Origin: Aliishimia ponticola
GTDB taxonomy: Bacteria; Pseudomonadota; Alphaproteobacteria; Rhodobacterales; Rhodobacteraceae
DNA length: 64,000 bases
Direction: 5' to 3'
NCBI RefSeq assembly: GCF_004803475.1
Contig: NZ_SRKY01000002.1
Location: 592,854 to 656,853, forward strand
The position numbers and the translations under genes were made by a program. Shown here in pieces: positions 8,753 through 17,822 of this stretch; the first letter of the stretch is position 1; each line of letters starts with the position of its first letter. A model generated the notes under the pieces. The model did not search any database. It worked only from the letters and a program-made list of their open reading frames with translations, and was not told where the DNA came from.

Positions 8753-9907
8753 TTACAGCGACCGGGAAATCAGTTCCTTCATGATTTCATTGGTGCCACC
8801 ATAAATACGCTGCACCCGCGCGTCGGCCCACATCTCTGCCACGGCATATTCCTGCATGAAGCCATAGCCGCCGTGCAATTGCACGCACTCATCCAGAACT
8901 TTGCCCTGCGCGTCGGTGGTCCAGTATTTGGCCATCGCCGCTTTTTCGATGGTCAGCTCGCCGCGCATATGCTCTGCGATACATTCATCAAGGAAGGCGC
9001 GCGCCACTTTCGTCGTGGTCAGGCATTCCACCAATTTGAACCGGGTGTTCTGGAATTGGGTCAGCGGGCCGCCAAAGGCTTCGCGTTCCTTGCAATAGGC
9101 GATCGTGCGCTCCACCGCGCCTTCCATCGCGCCCACCGCACAGCAGGCAATCGCAAGACGCTCTTGCGGCAGCTGTTCCATCATCTGGTAAAAGCCGCGG
9201 TTTTCGGTGCCGCCAAGGATGTTCTCGGGCGGGATCGCCACATTGTCGAAGAACAGCTCGGACGTGTCCGCCGCGTGCAGACCGACCTTTTCAAGGTTGC
9301 GGCCCCGGGTGAAGCCTTCGGCCCCATCGGTTTCCAGCACTACCATCGACACGCCCTTGGCACCCTGGCTGGGGTCGGTCTTGGCGGCGACGATGATCAG
9401 GTTCGCGTGCTGACCGTTGGAGATGAAGGTTTTTTGACCCGACAGGCGATAGGCATTGCCGTCCTTGACCGCCTTGGTCTTGATCGCCTGAACGTCCGAA
9501 CCGGTCGAAGGCTCGGTCATGGCCAGCGCGCCGACCATCTCGCCCGAGACGAGTTTGGGCAGCCAGCGCTGTTTCTGCTCTTCGGTGCCATAGGCCAGAA
9601 TGTAATGCGCAACGATCGGGCCGTGGATCGGGTAGCCCCATGAGGCGATATTGGCGCGGCACTGTTCGATGCAGACCACCGCTTCGTGGCCGAAATCGCC
9701 CCCGGCGCCGCCATATTCTTCGGGTACGGAAGGGCAAAGCAGACCGACTTCCGCCGCCTGTTGCCAGATTTCGCGATCCATCTGACCTTGCTTGCGCCAG
9801 CGTTCGTAATGCGGCGCCCATTCGGTGGTCATGAATTGTTGGGCCATCTCCGACGCCATGCGGTGTTCGTCGGTCATCCAGTTGGATGTCGCTACGAGAT
9901 CTTTCAT
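8753..9907 (-). CDS. Acyl-CoA dehydrogenase
   Basis: 384 residues from ATG 9907, which has AGGGAG eight bases upstream; a GTG at 9916 is in frame but overlaps that site. It has the FAD and substrate signatures of the family: [19 protein letters not shown] in the middle domain, [16 protein letters not shown] and the C-terminal [14 protein letters not shown]. It introduces the alpha,beta double bond into acyl-CoA, passing electrons to ETF. It is the third gene of the run MerR, long dehydrogenase, small protein, this gene, with only 12 bases from the small gene. The acyl-chain specificity is not readable. Confidence 0.93.
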   Translation of the reverse strand: MKDLVATSNWMTDEHRMASEMAQQFMTTEWAPHYERWRKQGQMDREIWQQAAEVGLLCPSVPEEYGGAGGDFGHEAVVCIEQCRANIASWGYPIHGPIVAHYILAYGTEEQKQRWLPKLVSGEMVGALAMTEPSTGSDVQAIKTKAVKDGNAYRLSGQKTFISNGQHANLIIVAAKTDPSQGAKGVSMVVLETDGAEGFTRGRNLEKVGLHAADTSELFFDNVAIPPENILGGTENRGFYQMMEQLPQERLAIACCAVGAMEGAVERTIAYCKEREAFGGPLTQFQNTRFKLVECLTTTKVARAFLDECIAEHMRGELTIEKAAMAKYWTTDAQGKVLDECVQLHGGYGFMQEYAVAEMWADARVQRIYGGTNEIMKELISRSL

Positions 9908-9919
9908 CCCGATCACTCC

Positions 9920-10132
9920 CTATTTCTTTCGGTCGTCCAGCTCTGCGTTGAACAGGCGCAGCCGAGCCGTCAGGTTCTCTTCATTTATGACACTGCCAAA
10001 ATGCTCGAACAGAAAGGAGAGCGCCTCTCCCTCATCCAGACCGGCCTCCTGCGCGAAGCGCTTGAGACGCCGGTAGCCGTCCTCCGTCATGGCGACAGGA
10101 AATCGGCGTGTCAGGCGAAAGCGCTTCGGCAT
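9920..10132 (-). CDS. Small ribbon-helix-helix-like protein
   Basis: 70 residues from ATG 10132 (MPKRFRLTRRF), chosen because GGGGGA lies about nine bases upstream. An N-terminal basic strand is followed by two predicted helices (TEDGYRRLKRFAQEAGLDEGEALSFLFEHF). This resembles CopG/Arc-type DNA-binding proteins or small antitoxins, but the match is only by pattern. It lies between two acyl-CoA dehydrogenase genes in the same direction, so it may regulate or accompany them. A palindromic repeat lies just upstream at 10150-10170. Function unknown. Confidence 0.6.
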   Translation of the reverse strand: MPKRFRLTRRFPVAMTEDGYRRLKRFAQEAGLDEGEALSFLFEHFGSVINEENLTARLRLFNAELDDRKK

Positions 10133-10148
10133 GGTTTGTGTCCCCCCG

Positions 10149-10170
10149 TAGGGTGCGCTTGAGCGCACCC
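10149..10170. repeat. REP-like palindromic repeat, copy 1
   Basis: GGTGCGCT (10152-10159), a two-base loop, then AGCGCACC (10162-10169), preceded by GTAG. The same unit occurs at 29283-29304 and 29341-29362. It lies between the long acyl-CoA dehydrogenase and the small gene downstream of it, so in the RNA it would form a strong hairpin within the operon. Confidence 0.8.
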
Positions 10171-10182
10171 CCCTGCCTCGTC

Positions 10183-11964
10183 TCAGAAGTTGGCCGCGTC
10201 CAGCGCCATCACCGTATCCGCACCGGTTTGGATGCGAGTCAGGTGAAGGGCCGTCGCCGGCAGCTGCCGCGCCATATAGTAACGCCCCGTGGCCAGTTTC
10301 GTCTCGTAGAACGCAACGTCAGAGGTGCCGTCAGCCAGCGCTTTTTTCGCCGCGTGCCCCATGCGGGCCCACATCAGGCCAAGGCAGACATGGCCGAACA
10401 TGTGCATGAAGTCGTAAGAGCCCGACAGCGCGTTGTTCGGGTTGGTCATGCCGTTCTGCATGAAGTACATCCCGGCCGCTTGCAGGTCTTTGGACGCGGC
10501 CTTGAGTGGTTCGATGAACTCCTTGTCGAACGCGTCGTCCAGACCCTTCATTTCGGCGATTTGCGATTTGACCAGTTCGAAGAAGGCCATGACGTGCTTG
10601 CCGCCATCCTGCGCCAGCTTGCGGCCAACGAGGTCCAGCGCCTGCACGCCATTCGCGCCCTCATAGATCATGGCGATCCGCGCATCGCGTGTATATTGCG
10701 ACATGCCCCATTCTTCGATGTAGCCGTGGCCGCCATAGACCTGTTGCGCCTTGACCGTGTTGTCATAGCCCACATCGGTCAGGAAGCCCTTGATGACCGG
10801 TGTCAGCAGCGACACCAGACCATCGGCATCCTTGTCGTTCTTGCGATGTGCGGCATCGATGAGCGACGCGCCCCACAGGATGAAGGCCCGCGCGCCTTCG
10901 GCGAAGGACTTCTGTTCCATCAGCGAACGACGGATGTCGGGGTGGACGATCAGCGGATCGGCCGGGCCGTCCGGGTTCTTGACGCCCGTGACATCGCGCC
11001 CTTGCAGGCGGTCCTTGGCGTATTCGAGCGCGTTCTGGTAGGCCGCGTCCGCCTGCGACAGGCCCTGCATGCCTACGCCCAGACGAGCTTCGTTCATCAT
11101 GGTGAACATCGCGCGCATGCCTTTATGCTCTTCGCCCAGCAGGTAGCCGGTAGCCTCGTCATAGTTCATGACGCAGGTCGAATTGCCGTGGATGCCCATC
11201 TTTTCTTCGATCTTGCCACAAGCGGCGCCATTGCGCGCGCCAAGGCTGCCATCGTCGTTTACGAGTATTTTTGGAACAATGAAGAGCGAAACGCCTTTGA
11301 TCCCCTCGGGCGCGCCGGTGATTTTGGCGAGCACCAGATGGATGATGTTGTCGGCCATGTCGTGTTCGCCCGACGAGATGAAGATTTTCTGGCCGGAGAT
11401 TTTATAGCTGCCATCGGCCTGCGGTTCCGCCTTGGTGCGCATCAGGCCCAGATCGGTGCCGCAATGCGGTTCGGTCAGGTTCATCGTGCCTGTCCACTCG
11501 CAGGAGACCATTTTCGGCAGGTAGGTATTCTTCTGCTCTTCCGAGCCATGTGCAAGGATTGCAGATGCCGCGCCATGGGTCAGGCCCTGATACATCGTGA
11601 AGGCCTGGTTGGCGGCGGAGAAGAATTCACCGACCGCAGAGTTGACCACGGCGGGCATGTTCTGGCCGCCATATTCTTCGGGCATGTCCAGACCGGGCCA
11701 GCCGCCTTCCTTGACCTGTTCAAAGGCGTCCTTGAAACCGGTCGGGGTGCGCACGACGCCGTTTTCAAATGTGCAGCCTTCGGTATCGCCCACGGTGTTG
11801 AGCGGGTGCAGCACTTCGCTGGCGATCTTGCCGGCCTCGTTGAGGATCGCGGCGGTGAAATCCGGTTCCAGCTCTTCGTAGCCGGGGATATCGCTTTCGG
11901 TCACCTTGAGGACGTCATGCAGGATGAATTGTGCGTCTTTGACGGGGGCGATGTAACTTGGCAT
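10183..11964 (-). CDS. Long acyl-CoA dehydrogenase of the DmdC-like class
   Basis: 593 residues, about 200 longer than ordinary acyl-CoA dehydrogenases, with the extra C-terminal domain of this subclass. Motifs include [51 protein letters not shown] (catalytic Glu in YEGANG) and the N-terminal block [10 protein letters not shown]. The N-terminus and length recall roseobacter 3-methylmercaptopropionyl-CoA dehydrogenase (DmdC) of DMSP demethylation, but paralogues of this class act on ordinary acyl-CoAs, and no dmdA/B/D gene is nearby. It starts 19 bases after a MerR gene. GGGAG lies before the ATG. Confidence 0.9.
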   Translation of the reverse strand: MPSYIAPVKDAQFILHDVLKVTESDIPGYEELEPDFTAAILNEAGKIASEVLHPLNTVGDTEGCTFENGVVRTPTGFKDAFEQVKEGGWPGLDMPEEYGGQNMPAVVNSAVGEFFSAANQAFTMYQGLTHGAASAILAHGSEEQKNTYLPKMVSCEWTGTMNLTEPHCGTDLGLMRTKAEPQADGSYKISGQKIFISSGEHDMADNIIHLVLAKITGAPEGIKGVSLFIVPKILVNDDGSLGARNGAACGKIEEKMGIHGNSTCVMNYDEATGYLLGEEHKGMRAMFTMMNEARLGVGMQGLSQADAAYQNALEYAKDRLQGRDVTGVKNPDGPADPLIVHPDIRRSLMEQKSFAEGARAFILWGASLIDAAHRKNDKDADGLVSLLTPVIKGFLTDVGYDNTVKAQQVYGGHGYIEEWGMSQYTRDARIAMIYEGANGVQALDLVGRKLAQDGGKHVMAFFELVKSQIAEMKGLDDAFDKEFIEPLKAASKDLQAAGMYFMQNGMTNPNNALSGSYDFMHMFGHVCLGLMWARMGHAAKKALADGTSDVAFYETKLATGRYYMARQLPATALHLTRIQTGADTVMALDAANF

Positions 11965-11983
11965 CTGGTGGGTCTCCCTAAAG

Positions 11984-12412
11984 CTATTCAGCGGCCTTCT
12001 TGGTGGTGTTCATCGATGCGATGAGCTTTTCGCCCCACCGCAACTGATCTTTGAGATCCTCGATCGCTTCGGTCAGTTCCTCGCGCTGGCGTTCCATATC
12101 CGCAAGGCGCATCTGAGCGACTTCATAGGTCTTTGCGATCTGCGTCTGCTGCTGATCGCCAAGCTCGTACAGGTTCAGCAATTGCCGGATTTCCTCGAGG
12201 CTGAAGCCAAAGCGCTTGCCGCGCAGGATCAGTTTGAGGCGGCCCCGGTCCCGTTTCGCGAAGAACCGTCTTTGGCCTTGGCGTTCGGGAAACAGGAGTT
12301 CCTTGGATTCGTAAAAGCGCAGGGTGCGTGGCGTGACGTCGAACGCGTCACACATCTCGCGGATTGTCATCAAATCTTCGGTCATCGGTGTTTTCTCGGG
12401 CGTGTCTGTCAT
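11984..12412 (-). CDS. MerR-family transcriptional regulator (first of pair)
   Basis: 142 residues from ATG 12412. The N-terminal winged helix is typical ([36 protein letters not shown]), then a second helix pair and a long coiled-coil helix ([24 protein letters not shown]) for dimerisation. There is no C-terminal metal-binding cysteine cluster, so a metal sensor is unlikely. It is 19 bases upstream of the long acyl-CoA dehydrogenase and probably co-transcribed. An ACGT-tt-ACGT box lies 40 bases upstream of its start. The closest known logic is LiuR-type MerR regulators of acyl-CoA and branched-chain amino-acid breakdown; that is inference. Confidence 0.9.
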   Translation of the reverse strand: MTDTPEKTPMTEDLMTIREMCDAFDVTPRTLRFYESKELLFPERQGQRRFFAKRDRGRLKLILRGKRFGFSLEEIRQLLNLYELGDQQQTQIAKTYEVAQMRLADMERQREELTEAIEDLKDQLRWGEKLIASMNTTKKAAE

Positions 12413-12452
12413 GGCTCTCAAATGGTCGAACGGCGGCTGGTTACAACAGCGG

Positions 12453-12467
12453 TTGACGTTTACGTAA
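12453..12467. promoter_or_regulatory. Candidate MerR/LiuR-type operator
   Basis: TTGACGTTTACGTAA carries two ACGT cores separated by two bases and is nearly palindromic. It sits 40 bases upstream of the start of the first MerR gene. From memory it resembles ACGT-containing palindromes described for LiuR regulators. A further inverted repeat, CGTTGCGT (12474-12481) with ACGCAACG (12496-12503), lies next to it. Confidence 0.5.
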
Positions 12468-12632
12468 GTTGTACGTTGCGTCACTTTCGGGGTTAACGCA
12501 ACGACACCATGAGAGTTTTTCGCGCGGTGCGCGCAGGCCCGCGCCCCAGCGCCAGCACAAAGCGCCCGGTCAGGAACGTGCCTGCCGGTGTTTGGCCCGC
12601 GAAAGCATGGCCGCAAGGGGGGGGAGAAGCCG

Positions 12633-13013
12633 TCAGAGTTTGGCCAGTTCCGCTTCGGTCGCGTCGCGCAGGTGCTTGAGTTCGGCCATTGCCTCTTCCA
12701 GCTGCGCCTGCTGTTCGGCCAATTCGCCAAGCTGGCGATCCGCAACTTCGATCCAACGGCGCATCTGCGCTTCGTTGCCTTCTTTTTCGTAGATCAGCAG
12801 CCATTGGCGGATGCCTTCAAGCTGGAAGCCGAATCTGCGTCCGCGCATGATCAGCTTCATCCGCGCGATCTCGCGCGGGCCATAAAAACGAGAGCGGCCC
12901 TCCCGTTCCGGCTCCAGAAGTTCGATGTACTCGTAATAGCGTAATGTGCGCGGCGTAACGTCGAATTTCGCACACATCTCTTTGAAGGACAAACGCTGGC
13001 CCGACATAAACAA
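12633..13013 (-). CDS. MerR-family transcriptional regulator (second of pair)
   Basis: 126 residues; a second ATG two codons later (13007) is also possible, and the upstream GGAGCGAGGA serves either. The DNA-binding half ([44 protein letters not shown]) closely matches the neighbouring MerR protein, followed by the same GRRFGFQLEGIRQWL block and a coiled coil. No metal-ligand cysteines are present at the C-terminus. The two genes look like an old tandem duplication 220 bases apart. It probably controls the adjacent fatty-acid oxidation genes, but the effector is unknown. Confidence 0.9.
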   Translation of the reverse strand: MFMSGQRLSFKEMCAKFDVTPRTLRYYEYIELLEPEREGRSRFYGPREIARMKLIMRGRRFGFQLEGIRQWLLIYEKEGNEAQMRRWIEVADRQLGELAEQQAQLEEAMAELKHLRDATEAELAKL

Positions 13014-13133
13014 TCCTCGCTCCGCGTATCGTCGCGAAGGTTAAGCCCGCTGTTCGGGGAGTGCAACAGGCACCCTTGCGCTTTGCGGGTCTGCGGGCGA
13101 TGTAGTTGAGGACAGCAGCTTGAGAGGCCTGAC

Positions 13134-13556
13134 ATGATCGACAAGGTCAAGATCGCAAGACAGTTCACCAACGCTATTCCGCACAGCCGGGCGCTGGGGA
13201 TGAACCTCGTCGATATTGATGACGGCACCGCGACGATGGAACTTCCCTATTCAGACCATCTGGTGGGTGATCCGCGCACCGGGGTCATTGCGGGCGGGGC
13301 CGTGTCGGCGCTGATGGACACGTGCTGCGGCGCTGCGGTGATGTCGCATCCGAGCAGTCCGGGCGGGACGGCGACCATCGATCTGCGGATCGACTACATG
13401 CGTGCGGCAGCGCCGGGGCAGACGATCCGGACGGTGGCGCAATGCTATCACATTACACGGTCGGTCGCTTTTGTGCGCGCGACGACCTATGACGACGACC
13501 CGGACAACCCGGTGGCGACGGCCTCTGGCGCGTTTACCGTGGAGGGAATGAAATGA
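13134..13556 (+). CDS. PaaI-family acyl-CoA thioesterase (first)
   Basis: 140 residues with the hotdog-fold signature VGDPRTGVIAGGAVSALMDTCCGAAV and the core strand TATIDLRIDYMRAA. Such enzymes hydrolyse acyl-CoA thioesters, often phenylacetyl- or medium-chain acyl-CoA, and release dead-end CoA esters. The stop overlaps the next thioesterase by four bases (ATGA), so the two are translationally coupled and may form a heteromer. It runs divergently from the MerR/fatty-acid block. Confidence 0.88.
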   Translation: MIDKVKIARQFTNAIPHSRALGMNLVDIDDGTATMELPYSDHLVGDPRTGVIAGGAVSALMDTCCGAAVMSHPSSPGGTATIDLRIDYMRAAAPGQTIRTVAQCYHITRSVAFVRATTYDDDPDNPVATASGAFTVEGMK

Positions 13557-14062
13557 GCCGACCCCGTCCTGAACCGGTCCAAGTCGTCAAGCTGCGCCGG
13601 GATGCCACTTTGGCTGCGCTGGTGGACAGCGTTCCTTATGCGCGCTTCATGGGGATCAGTTTCGATCGGTGCGGCGATGAGTTGACCGGTATCCTGACCT
13701 ATGATGACAAGCTGATCGGCAATCCGCTGTTGCCCGCGCTGCATGGCGGCGCAACGGCAGCGTTTCTGGAACTGACGGCGATGATCACCTTAAGCTGGTC
13801 TTGGCTGTGGGAAGATATCGAAAGCGGGGCGCTGGATGCGCAAACCCTGCCGGAGTCGATGCCACGTCTGCCAAAAACGGTTGGGTTCACGGTGGATTAC
13901 CTACGCTCTGGCCTGCCGCGCGACGCCTATGCGCGGGCGCGGGTCAACCGCTCTGGCCGGCGGTATGCCAGCGTGCATGTGGAAGGGTGGCAGGACAATC
14001 GTGACAAGCTTTTTGCACAGGCCACGGGGCATTTCGTGATGCCGAAACGCATTCAGGAATGA
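13553..14062 (+). CDS. PaaI-family acyl-CoA thioesterase (second)
   Basis: 169 residues. Hotdog-fold elements are LPALHGGATAAFLELTAMITL and GFTVDYLRSGLPRDAYARARVNRSGRRYASV. It resembles the preceding gene and overlaps it by four bases, and it also overlaps the MATE gene by four bases (ATGA), so the three are one translational unit. A possible joint role is detoxifying acyl-CoAs, with an exporter removing the acid; that link is inference. Confidence 0.85.
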   Translation: MSRPRPEPVQVVKLRRDATLAALVDSVPYARFMGISFDRCGDELTGILTYDDKLIGNPLLPALHGGATAAFLELTAMITLSWSWLWEDIESGALDAQTLPESMPRLPKTVGFTVDYLRSGLPRDAYARARVNRSGRRYASVHVEGWQDNRDKLFAQATGHFVMPKRIQE

Positions 14063-15396
14063 CCGCGACCGACCTGCCGCCACAGCCGCTGACGCATCGG
14101 CGGGTTCTGCGGATCGCGCTGCCCATCGTGCTATCGAGCGCGACCGCCCCCTTGCTGGGGGCGGTGGATGTGGGCGTCGTGGGGCAGATGGGGCTGGTCG
14201 CGCCGACCGGGGCCGTAGGGCTGGGCGCGACGATTCTGCTGAGCATCTACTGGATTTTTGGCTTCTTGCGCATGGCGACGACCGGGTTGGTCGGGCAGGC
14301 GGAGGGGCGCGGCGATACGCCCGAGGTCTCGGCCTATCTGACGCGGGCGCTGTTTGTCGGCCTGTCCGGCGGGCTGATCATCGTGATGGCGCAAGGGGCA
14401 TTGTTCGATCTGGCGCTGGGCTGGTCGCCCGCCAGTGCCGAGGTGGAGGATCTGACCCGCGATTACCTTACCACCCGCATCTGGTCCGCTCCGGCGGCGA
14501 TTGCGGTCTATGCCCTGACGGGCTGGTTGATCGCGATGGAGCGCACGCGCGATGTGCTGGTGTTGCAATTGGTGATGAATGGGCTCAACGCCGGGCTGGA
14601 CGTCCTGTTCGTGCTGGAGCTCGGCTGGGGCGTGCGCGGCGTGGCCCTGGCCACCGTGATCGCCGAGTTCACCGCGCTGGGCCTTGGCCTGTGGCTGTGC
14701 CGTGCGGCCTTTGCCCATCCGGCCTGGCGGGATGCGGCGCGGGTGTTCGACCGGGCCAAGATCCTGCGCATGGCGCAGGTGAGCGGCGATATCCTGATCC
14801 GTTCAGCGGCGCTGCTGGCGATCTTCACGTCCTTCACCTTTTTCAGCGCCGGGTTCAGCGATGTGCAATTGGCGGCCAATCAGGTGTTGCTGCAATTCCT
14901 GTCGATTTCGGCCTTCGCGCTGGACGGCTTTGCCTTTGCCGCCGAAACGCTGGTGGCGCGGGCCGTGGGGCGGCGCGATGTGGCGCGGCTGCGGCGGGCT
15001 GCATGGCTGTGTTCGGTCTGGGGCGTGGTGGCGGCGGTCCTGCTGGGCGTGGTCTTCTGGGGCGCGGGCGGCTGGATCATCGACGTGATGACCAAGGCGG
15101 GGGATGTTCGGGCGGAAGGGCGCAGCTATCTTGTCTGGGTCGCAATTTCGCCGCTGCTCGCCGTGGGCGCCTTCATGTTCGACGGGATTTTCCTTGGCGC
15201 GACGCGCGGCGCGGATTTGCGCAACATGATGCTGATCTGCCTTGCGATCTATCTTGCGGCGGTTGCGGCGCTGATGCCGGCCTTCGGCAATCACGGGCTG
15301 TGGGCAGCCTTGGCAATTTCCTTCATCGCCCGCAGCATAACGCTGGCGCTGCGTTATCCGGCGTTGGAACGGTCGGTCAGCGCGCACCGGGATTGA
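14059..15396 (+). CDS. MATE-family efflux transporter (DinF-like)
   Basis: 445 residues with about twelve hydrophobic segments in two similar halves, the MATE arrangement. The first segment carries RIALPIVLSSATAPLLGAVDVGVVGQM, the typical N-terminal MATE block, and ISIYW/FGFLRMATTGLVGQAEG follows. It should export organic cations or drugs in exchange for H+ or Na+ at the inner membrane. It overlaps the second thioesterase by four bases. The subfamily is closest to DinF by pattern; the substrate is unknown. Confidence 0.9.
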   Translation: MTATDLPPQPLTHRRVLRIALPIVLSSATAPLLGAVDVGVVGQMGLVAPTGAVGLGATILLSIYWIFGFLRMATTGLVGQAEGRGDTPEVSAYLTRALFVGLSGGLIIVMAQGALFDLALGWSPASAEVEDLTRDYLTTRIWSAPAAIAVYALTGWLIAMERTRDVLVLQLVMNGLNAGLDVLFVLELGWGVRGVALATVIAEFTALGLGLWLCRAAFAHPAWRDAARVFDRAKILRMAQVSGDILIRSAALLAIFTSFTFFSAGFSDVQLAANQVLLQFLSISAFALDGFAFAAETLVARAVGRRDVARLRRAAWLCSVWGVVAAVLLGVVFWGAGGWIIDVMTKAGDVRAEGRSYLVWVAISPLLAVGAFMFDGIFLGATRGADLRNMMLICLAIYLAAVAALMPAFGNHGLWAALAISFIARSITLALRYPALERSVSAHRD

Positions 15397-15511
15397 GCGT
15401 GATGGGGCCGCGCCGGGCGCGGCGCGCGATGATTTGCCTTGCGCGAGGCAACTTGCGCGGGGCAAGGCGTTGGCGCCCCATTTGGTGCCCGTATTGGTGC
15501 GCAGAGCGCGT

Positions 15512-15856
15512 CTAGTCCAGCAGGGACAGCACGTTTTCCGGGGGGCGGCCGATTACCGCGCGTGAGGCGCGGATTGCAATCGGCCGTTCGATCAAAATCG
15601 GAAATTCGGCCATCGCGTCGAACAGATTGTCAGGGCTGTCGTTTTCGCTGAGCTCTTGTTCTTCAAAGGGTTTTTCGCCCGTTCGCATCATCGCCAATGG
15701 CGGCAGCCCCAGCTTGTGAGCAACAGTTTCCAGTTCCTCACGCGATGGGGGATTGGCTAGATAAAGGCGGATGTCGACCGGTGCGCCATGTTCTTCCAGC
15801 AGGGCAAGCGCCTGCCGCGATTTGGAACAGCGCGGGTTGTGCCAGAATGTGATCAT
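15512..15856 (-). CDS. ArsC-family arsenate reductase-like protein
   Basis: 114 residues, the usual length of glutaredoxin-linked Ars[25 protein letters not shown] holds the catalytic Cys10 in the HNPRCSKSR loop, and the conserved arginine region ILIERPIAI follows near residue 90. It would reduce arsenate with glutathione/glutaredoxin, though many family members (Spx/YffB-like) have other roles, and no arsB or arsR is nearby. It overlaps pyrD by four bases and is the last gene of that operon. Confidence 0.88.
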   Translation of the reverse strand: MITFWHNPRCSKSRQALALLEEHGAPVDIRLYLANPPSREELETVAHKLGLPPLAMMRTGEKPFEEQELSENDSPDNLFDAMAEFPILIERPIAIRASRAVIGRPPENVLSLLD

Positions 15857-16893
15857 AGCCAGTCCTCTCGACCCGTTCCGACTGCTTCGGACACGTTGGA
15901 AAACCCATTGCGTTCCAGCAGGCGGTCGAGGCCACGGGCGACTTCCGCACCCAGCGACAAGCCGTGATAGACCATCGCCGTGTAAAGCTGCACCGCGGAC
16001 GCCCCGGCGCGAATCTTGGCATAGGCGTCCTCGGCGCTGGAAATCCCACCGACCCCGATAAGGGGAATATCGGTACGCAGGGACAGCTGCGCAAGGATCC
16101 GTGTTGCTCGTTCAAAAAGCGGCGCGCCCGACAAGCCGCCCGCTTCCTGCGCGTGGCGGCTGGTAAGGCCGGTCCGGTCCAGAGTGGTATTCGTGGCGAC
16201 AATCGCGCTGACGCCGGTTTCCTCGGCAATGGCGGCGATCCCGTCCAGTTCCGCTTCGCCAAGGTCCGGCGCGATCTTCAGGAAGACGGGGCAGGTATCG
16301 CTGATCGCCATCACGCCCGACAAAAGCGCCCGCAGCGCGTCTGTTCCTTGCAGGTCGCGCAGTTTCTCGGTGTTCGGGGACGAGACGTTGACCGTGGCGA
16401 AATCGAGATGCGGGCGCGTTCGTTCAAGCACGCGGGCAAAATCCGAGGCGCGGTCAGCGCTGTCCTTGTTGGCCCCCAGATTCAGGCCGATCACCGCGTC
16501 TTTCGGGCGCTGGGCCAGCCGGGTTGCGATTGCCTCCATCCCCTCATTGTTGAAGCCAAAGCGGTTGATGGCGGCGGCGTCCTCGGTCAATCGGAACAGG
16601 CGCGGTTTGGGATTGCCCGGTTGCGGGCGCGGCGTGGCGGCCCCCACTTCGATAAAGCCGAAGCCGGCGCGCGACAGCGGGGCCAGGGCCTCGGCGTTCT
16701 TGTCGAACCCGGCGGCCAGCCCGACGGGATTGGGCAGGTCCAGCCCGGCAAGGCGCGTAGCGAGCCGGGGCGAGGTCACAGGGCCGGGCAAGGGCATAAG
16801 GCCCAGACGCAAGGCCCGCAGCGCCAGACCATGCGCGCGCTCCGGGTCGATCTTGCGCAGCGCGGCAAGGCCCAGATGTTCGATCATGCTCAT
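15853..16893 (-). CDS. pyrD: Dihydroorotate dehydrogenase, quinone-dependent (class 2)
   Basis: 346 residues, with the N-terminal helix extension ([26 protein letters not shown]) that anchors class 2 enzymes to the membrane. FMN-binding and active-site blocks are [37 protein letters not shown], and [28 protein letters not shown] carries the catalytic Ser region. [28 protein letters not shown] is the C-terminal phosphate-binding part. It oxidises dihydroorotate to orotate in pyrimidine synthesis, reducing ubiquinone. It overlaps both flanking genes by four bases. Confidence 0.97.
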   Translation of the reverse strand: MSMIEHLGLAALRKIDPERAHGLALRALRLGLMPLPGPVTSPRLATRLAGLDLPNPVGLAAGFDKNAEALAPLSRAGFGFIEVGAATPRPQPGNPKPRLFRLTEDAAAINRFGFNNEGMEAIATRLAQRPKDAVIGLNLGANKDSADRASDFARVLERTRPHLDFATVNVSSPNTEKLRDLQGTDALRALLSGVMAISDTCPVFLKIAPDLGEAELDGIAAIAEETGVSAIVATNTTLDRTGLTSRHAQEAGGLSGAPLFERATRILAQLSLRTDIPLIGVGGISSAEDAYAKIRAGASAVQLYTAMVYHGLSLGAEVARGLDRLLERNGFSNVSEAVGTGREDWL

Positions 16894-17363
16894 GCGAAGC
16901 TTGCGCCGCCGGACGCGGGTGAGGTGCGGATCAGGCGCGACGTCTCAACCGCCGCTTGCCGGTGCACCACGGCGCGTTTGTATTCCGGGTCGGAAACCAT
17001 GGCGAGGAAGGCGTGGGCATTGGGGTAACGCGCAATAAAGCAGGCATCCCAGCGTTCGTCCGACGGGCCAATCAGCATGGTTTCGAAGCGGCCGCGCCAC
17101 AGGATGATACCGCCGACACGTTCCAGCACGGGCGCGCTGTCCTTGCCGTAATTGGCATAGCCTTCTGCCCCGGTCAGCGCTTCTTTGGCGAGCGGATGGT
17201 CAGGCGGATAGATCGCCTTGTCGCGGAACCGGACAAGGTTCAGCATTTCGATCGGATGGTCGCGGTCCAGACCTTTGAACGCGTCGAACTGCGCGCGGGT
17301 CGGGTCGATGCTTTGCTCCCCCGCCGCATCAAGGCCCGCCGCATCACGGGGTGTATCGCTCAT
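16890..17363 (-). CDS. DUF1330 family protein
   Basis: 157 residues from ATG 17363 ([10 protein letters not shown]), which shares a base with the stop of the DUF952 gene (TGATG). The core [18 protein letters not shown]...[34 protein letters not shown]...[18 protein letters not shown] is a dimeric alpha/beta-barrel (ferredoxin-like) pattern of DUF1330. The biochemical role of the family is unknown. It overlaps pyrD by four bases, so it is co-translated with pyrimidine synthesis, perhaps only by operon convenience. Confidence 0.85.
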   Translation of the reverse strand: MSDTPRDAAGLDAAGEQSIDPTRAQFDAFKGLDRDHPIEMLNLVRFRDKAIYPPDHPLAKEALTGAEGYANYGKDSAPVLERVGGIILWRGRFETMLIGPSDERWDACFIARYPNAHAFLAMVSDPEYKRAVVHRQAAVETSRLIRTSPASGGASFA

Positions 17364-17695
17364 CACAGGTTCTCCGGAAAGACATGCGCCCCGTCCACCA
17401 GGGGCAGGCGATGCACGGCGACCACATCCGCGATGGTCAGCTTGCGGTAGAGATGCGGGAACTTCGCCCCGCCGCGCGACACTTCCCATTTGAGCGCATT
17501 GCCCAGCGTGGATTCATCGACCGACAGAAGGTACAGGTCATCCGCACCGGCAAAGTGCTTGGCCGCGGTTTCCGCGACCTGCGTTGCGGTTGAAAAATGG
17601 ACATAGCCATCGGCCACATCAATCGGTGCGCCATCGGTTTCGCCCTTGGCCTGAAGCGCGGCCCATTCATCGGCTCGGAAGATTTTATAGATCAT
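17363..17695 (-). CDS. DUF952 family protein
   Basis: 110 residues from ATG 17695 (MIYKIFRADEW). The family signature is present: IYKIFRADEW near the start, DGYVHFSTATQVAETAAKHF in the middle, and FPHLYRKLTIADVV. Members resemble glutathione S-transferase-fold or ADP-ribose-binding proteins only remotely, and the function is unknown. It is the first gene of the DUF952-DUF1330-pyrD-arsC operon, so the promoter lies in 17700-17820, shared with the divergent 5'-nucleotidase. Confidence 0.85.
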   Translation of the reverse strand: MIYKIFRADEWAALQAKGETDGAPIDVADGYVHFSTATQVAETAAKHFAGADDLYLLSVDESTLGNALKWEVSRGGAKFPHLYRKLTIADVVAVHRLPLVDGAHVFPENL

Positions 17696-17822
17696 GTTTT
17701 GGTCATGCCGTGGCGATGACGGCGCGTCAAGCGCGCGCGACGTCGGGTTGGGCGCTTGGGTGCTTTGACATTCTCGCAAAGCGCGTCAGGATGGACGCCG
17801 TCCAACAATGGAGAACAAAAAA

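Noticed and set aside
10108..12024. A 638-codon plus-strand frame opposite the long acyl-CoA dehydrogenase
   Set aside because: Antisense frame in high-GC coding DNA; the dehydrogenase on the other strand has complete motifs.
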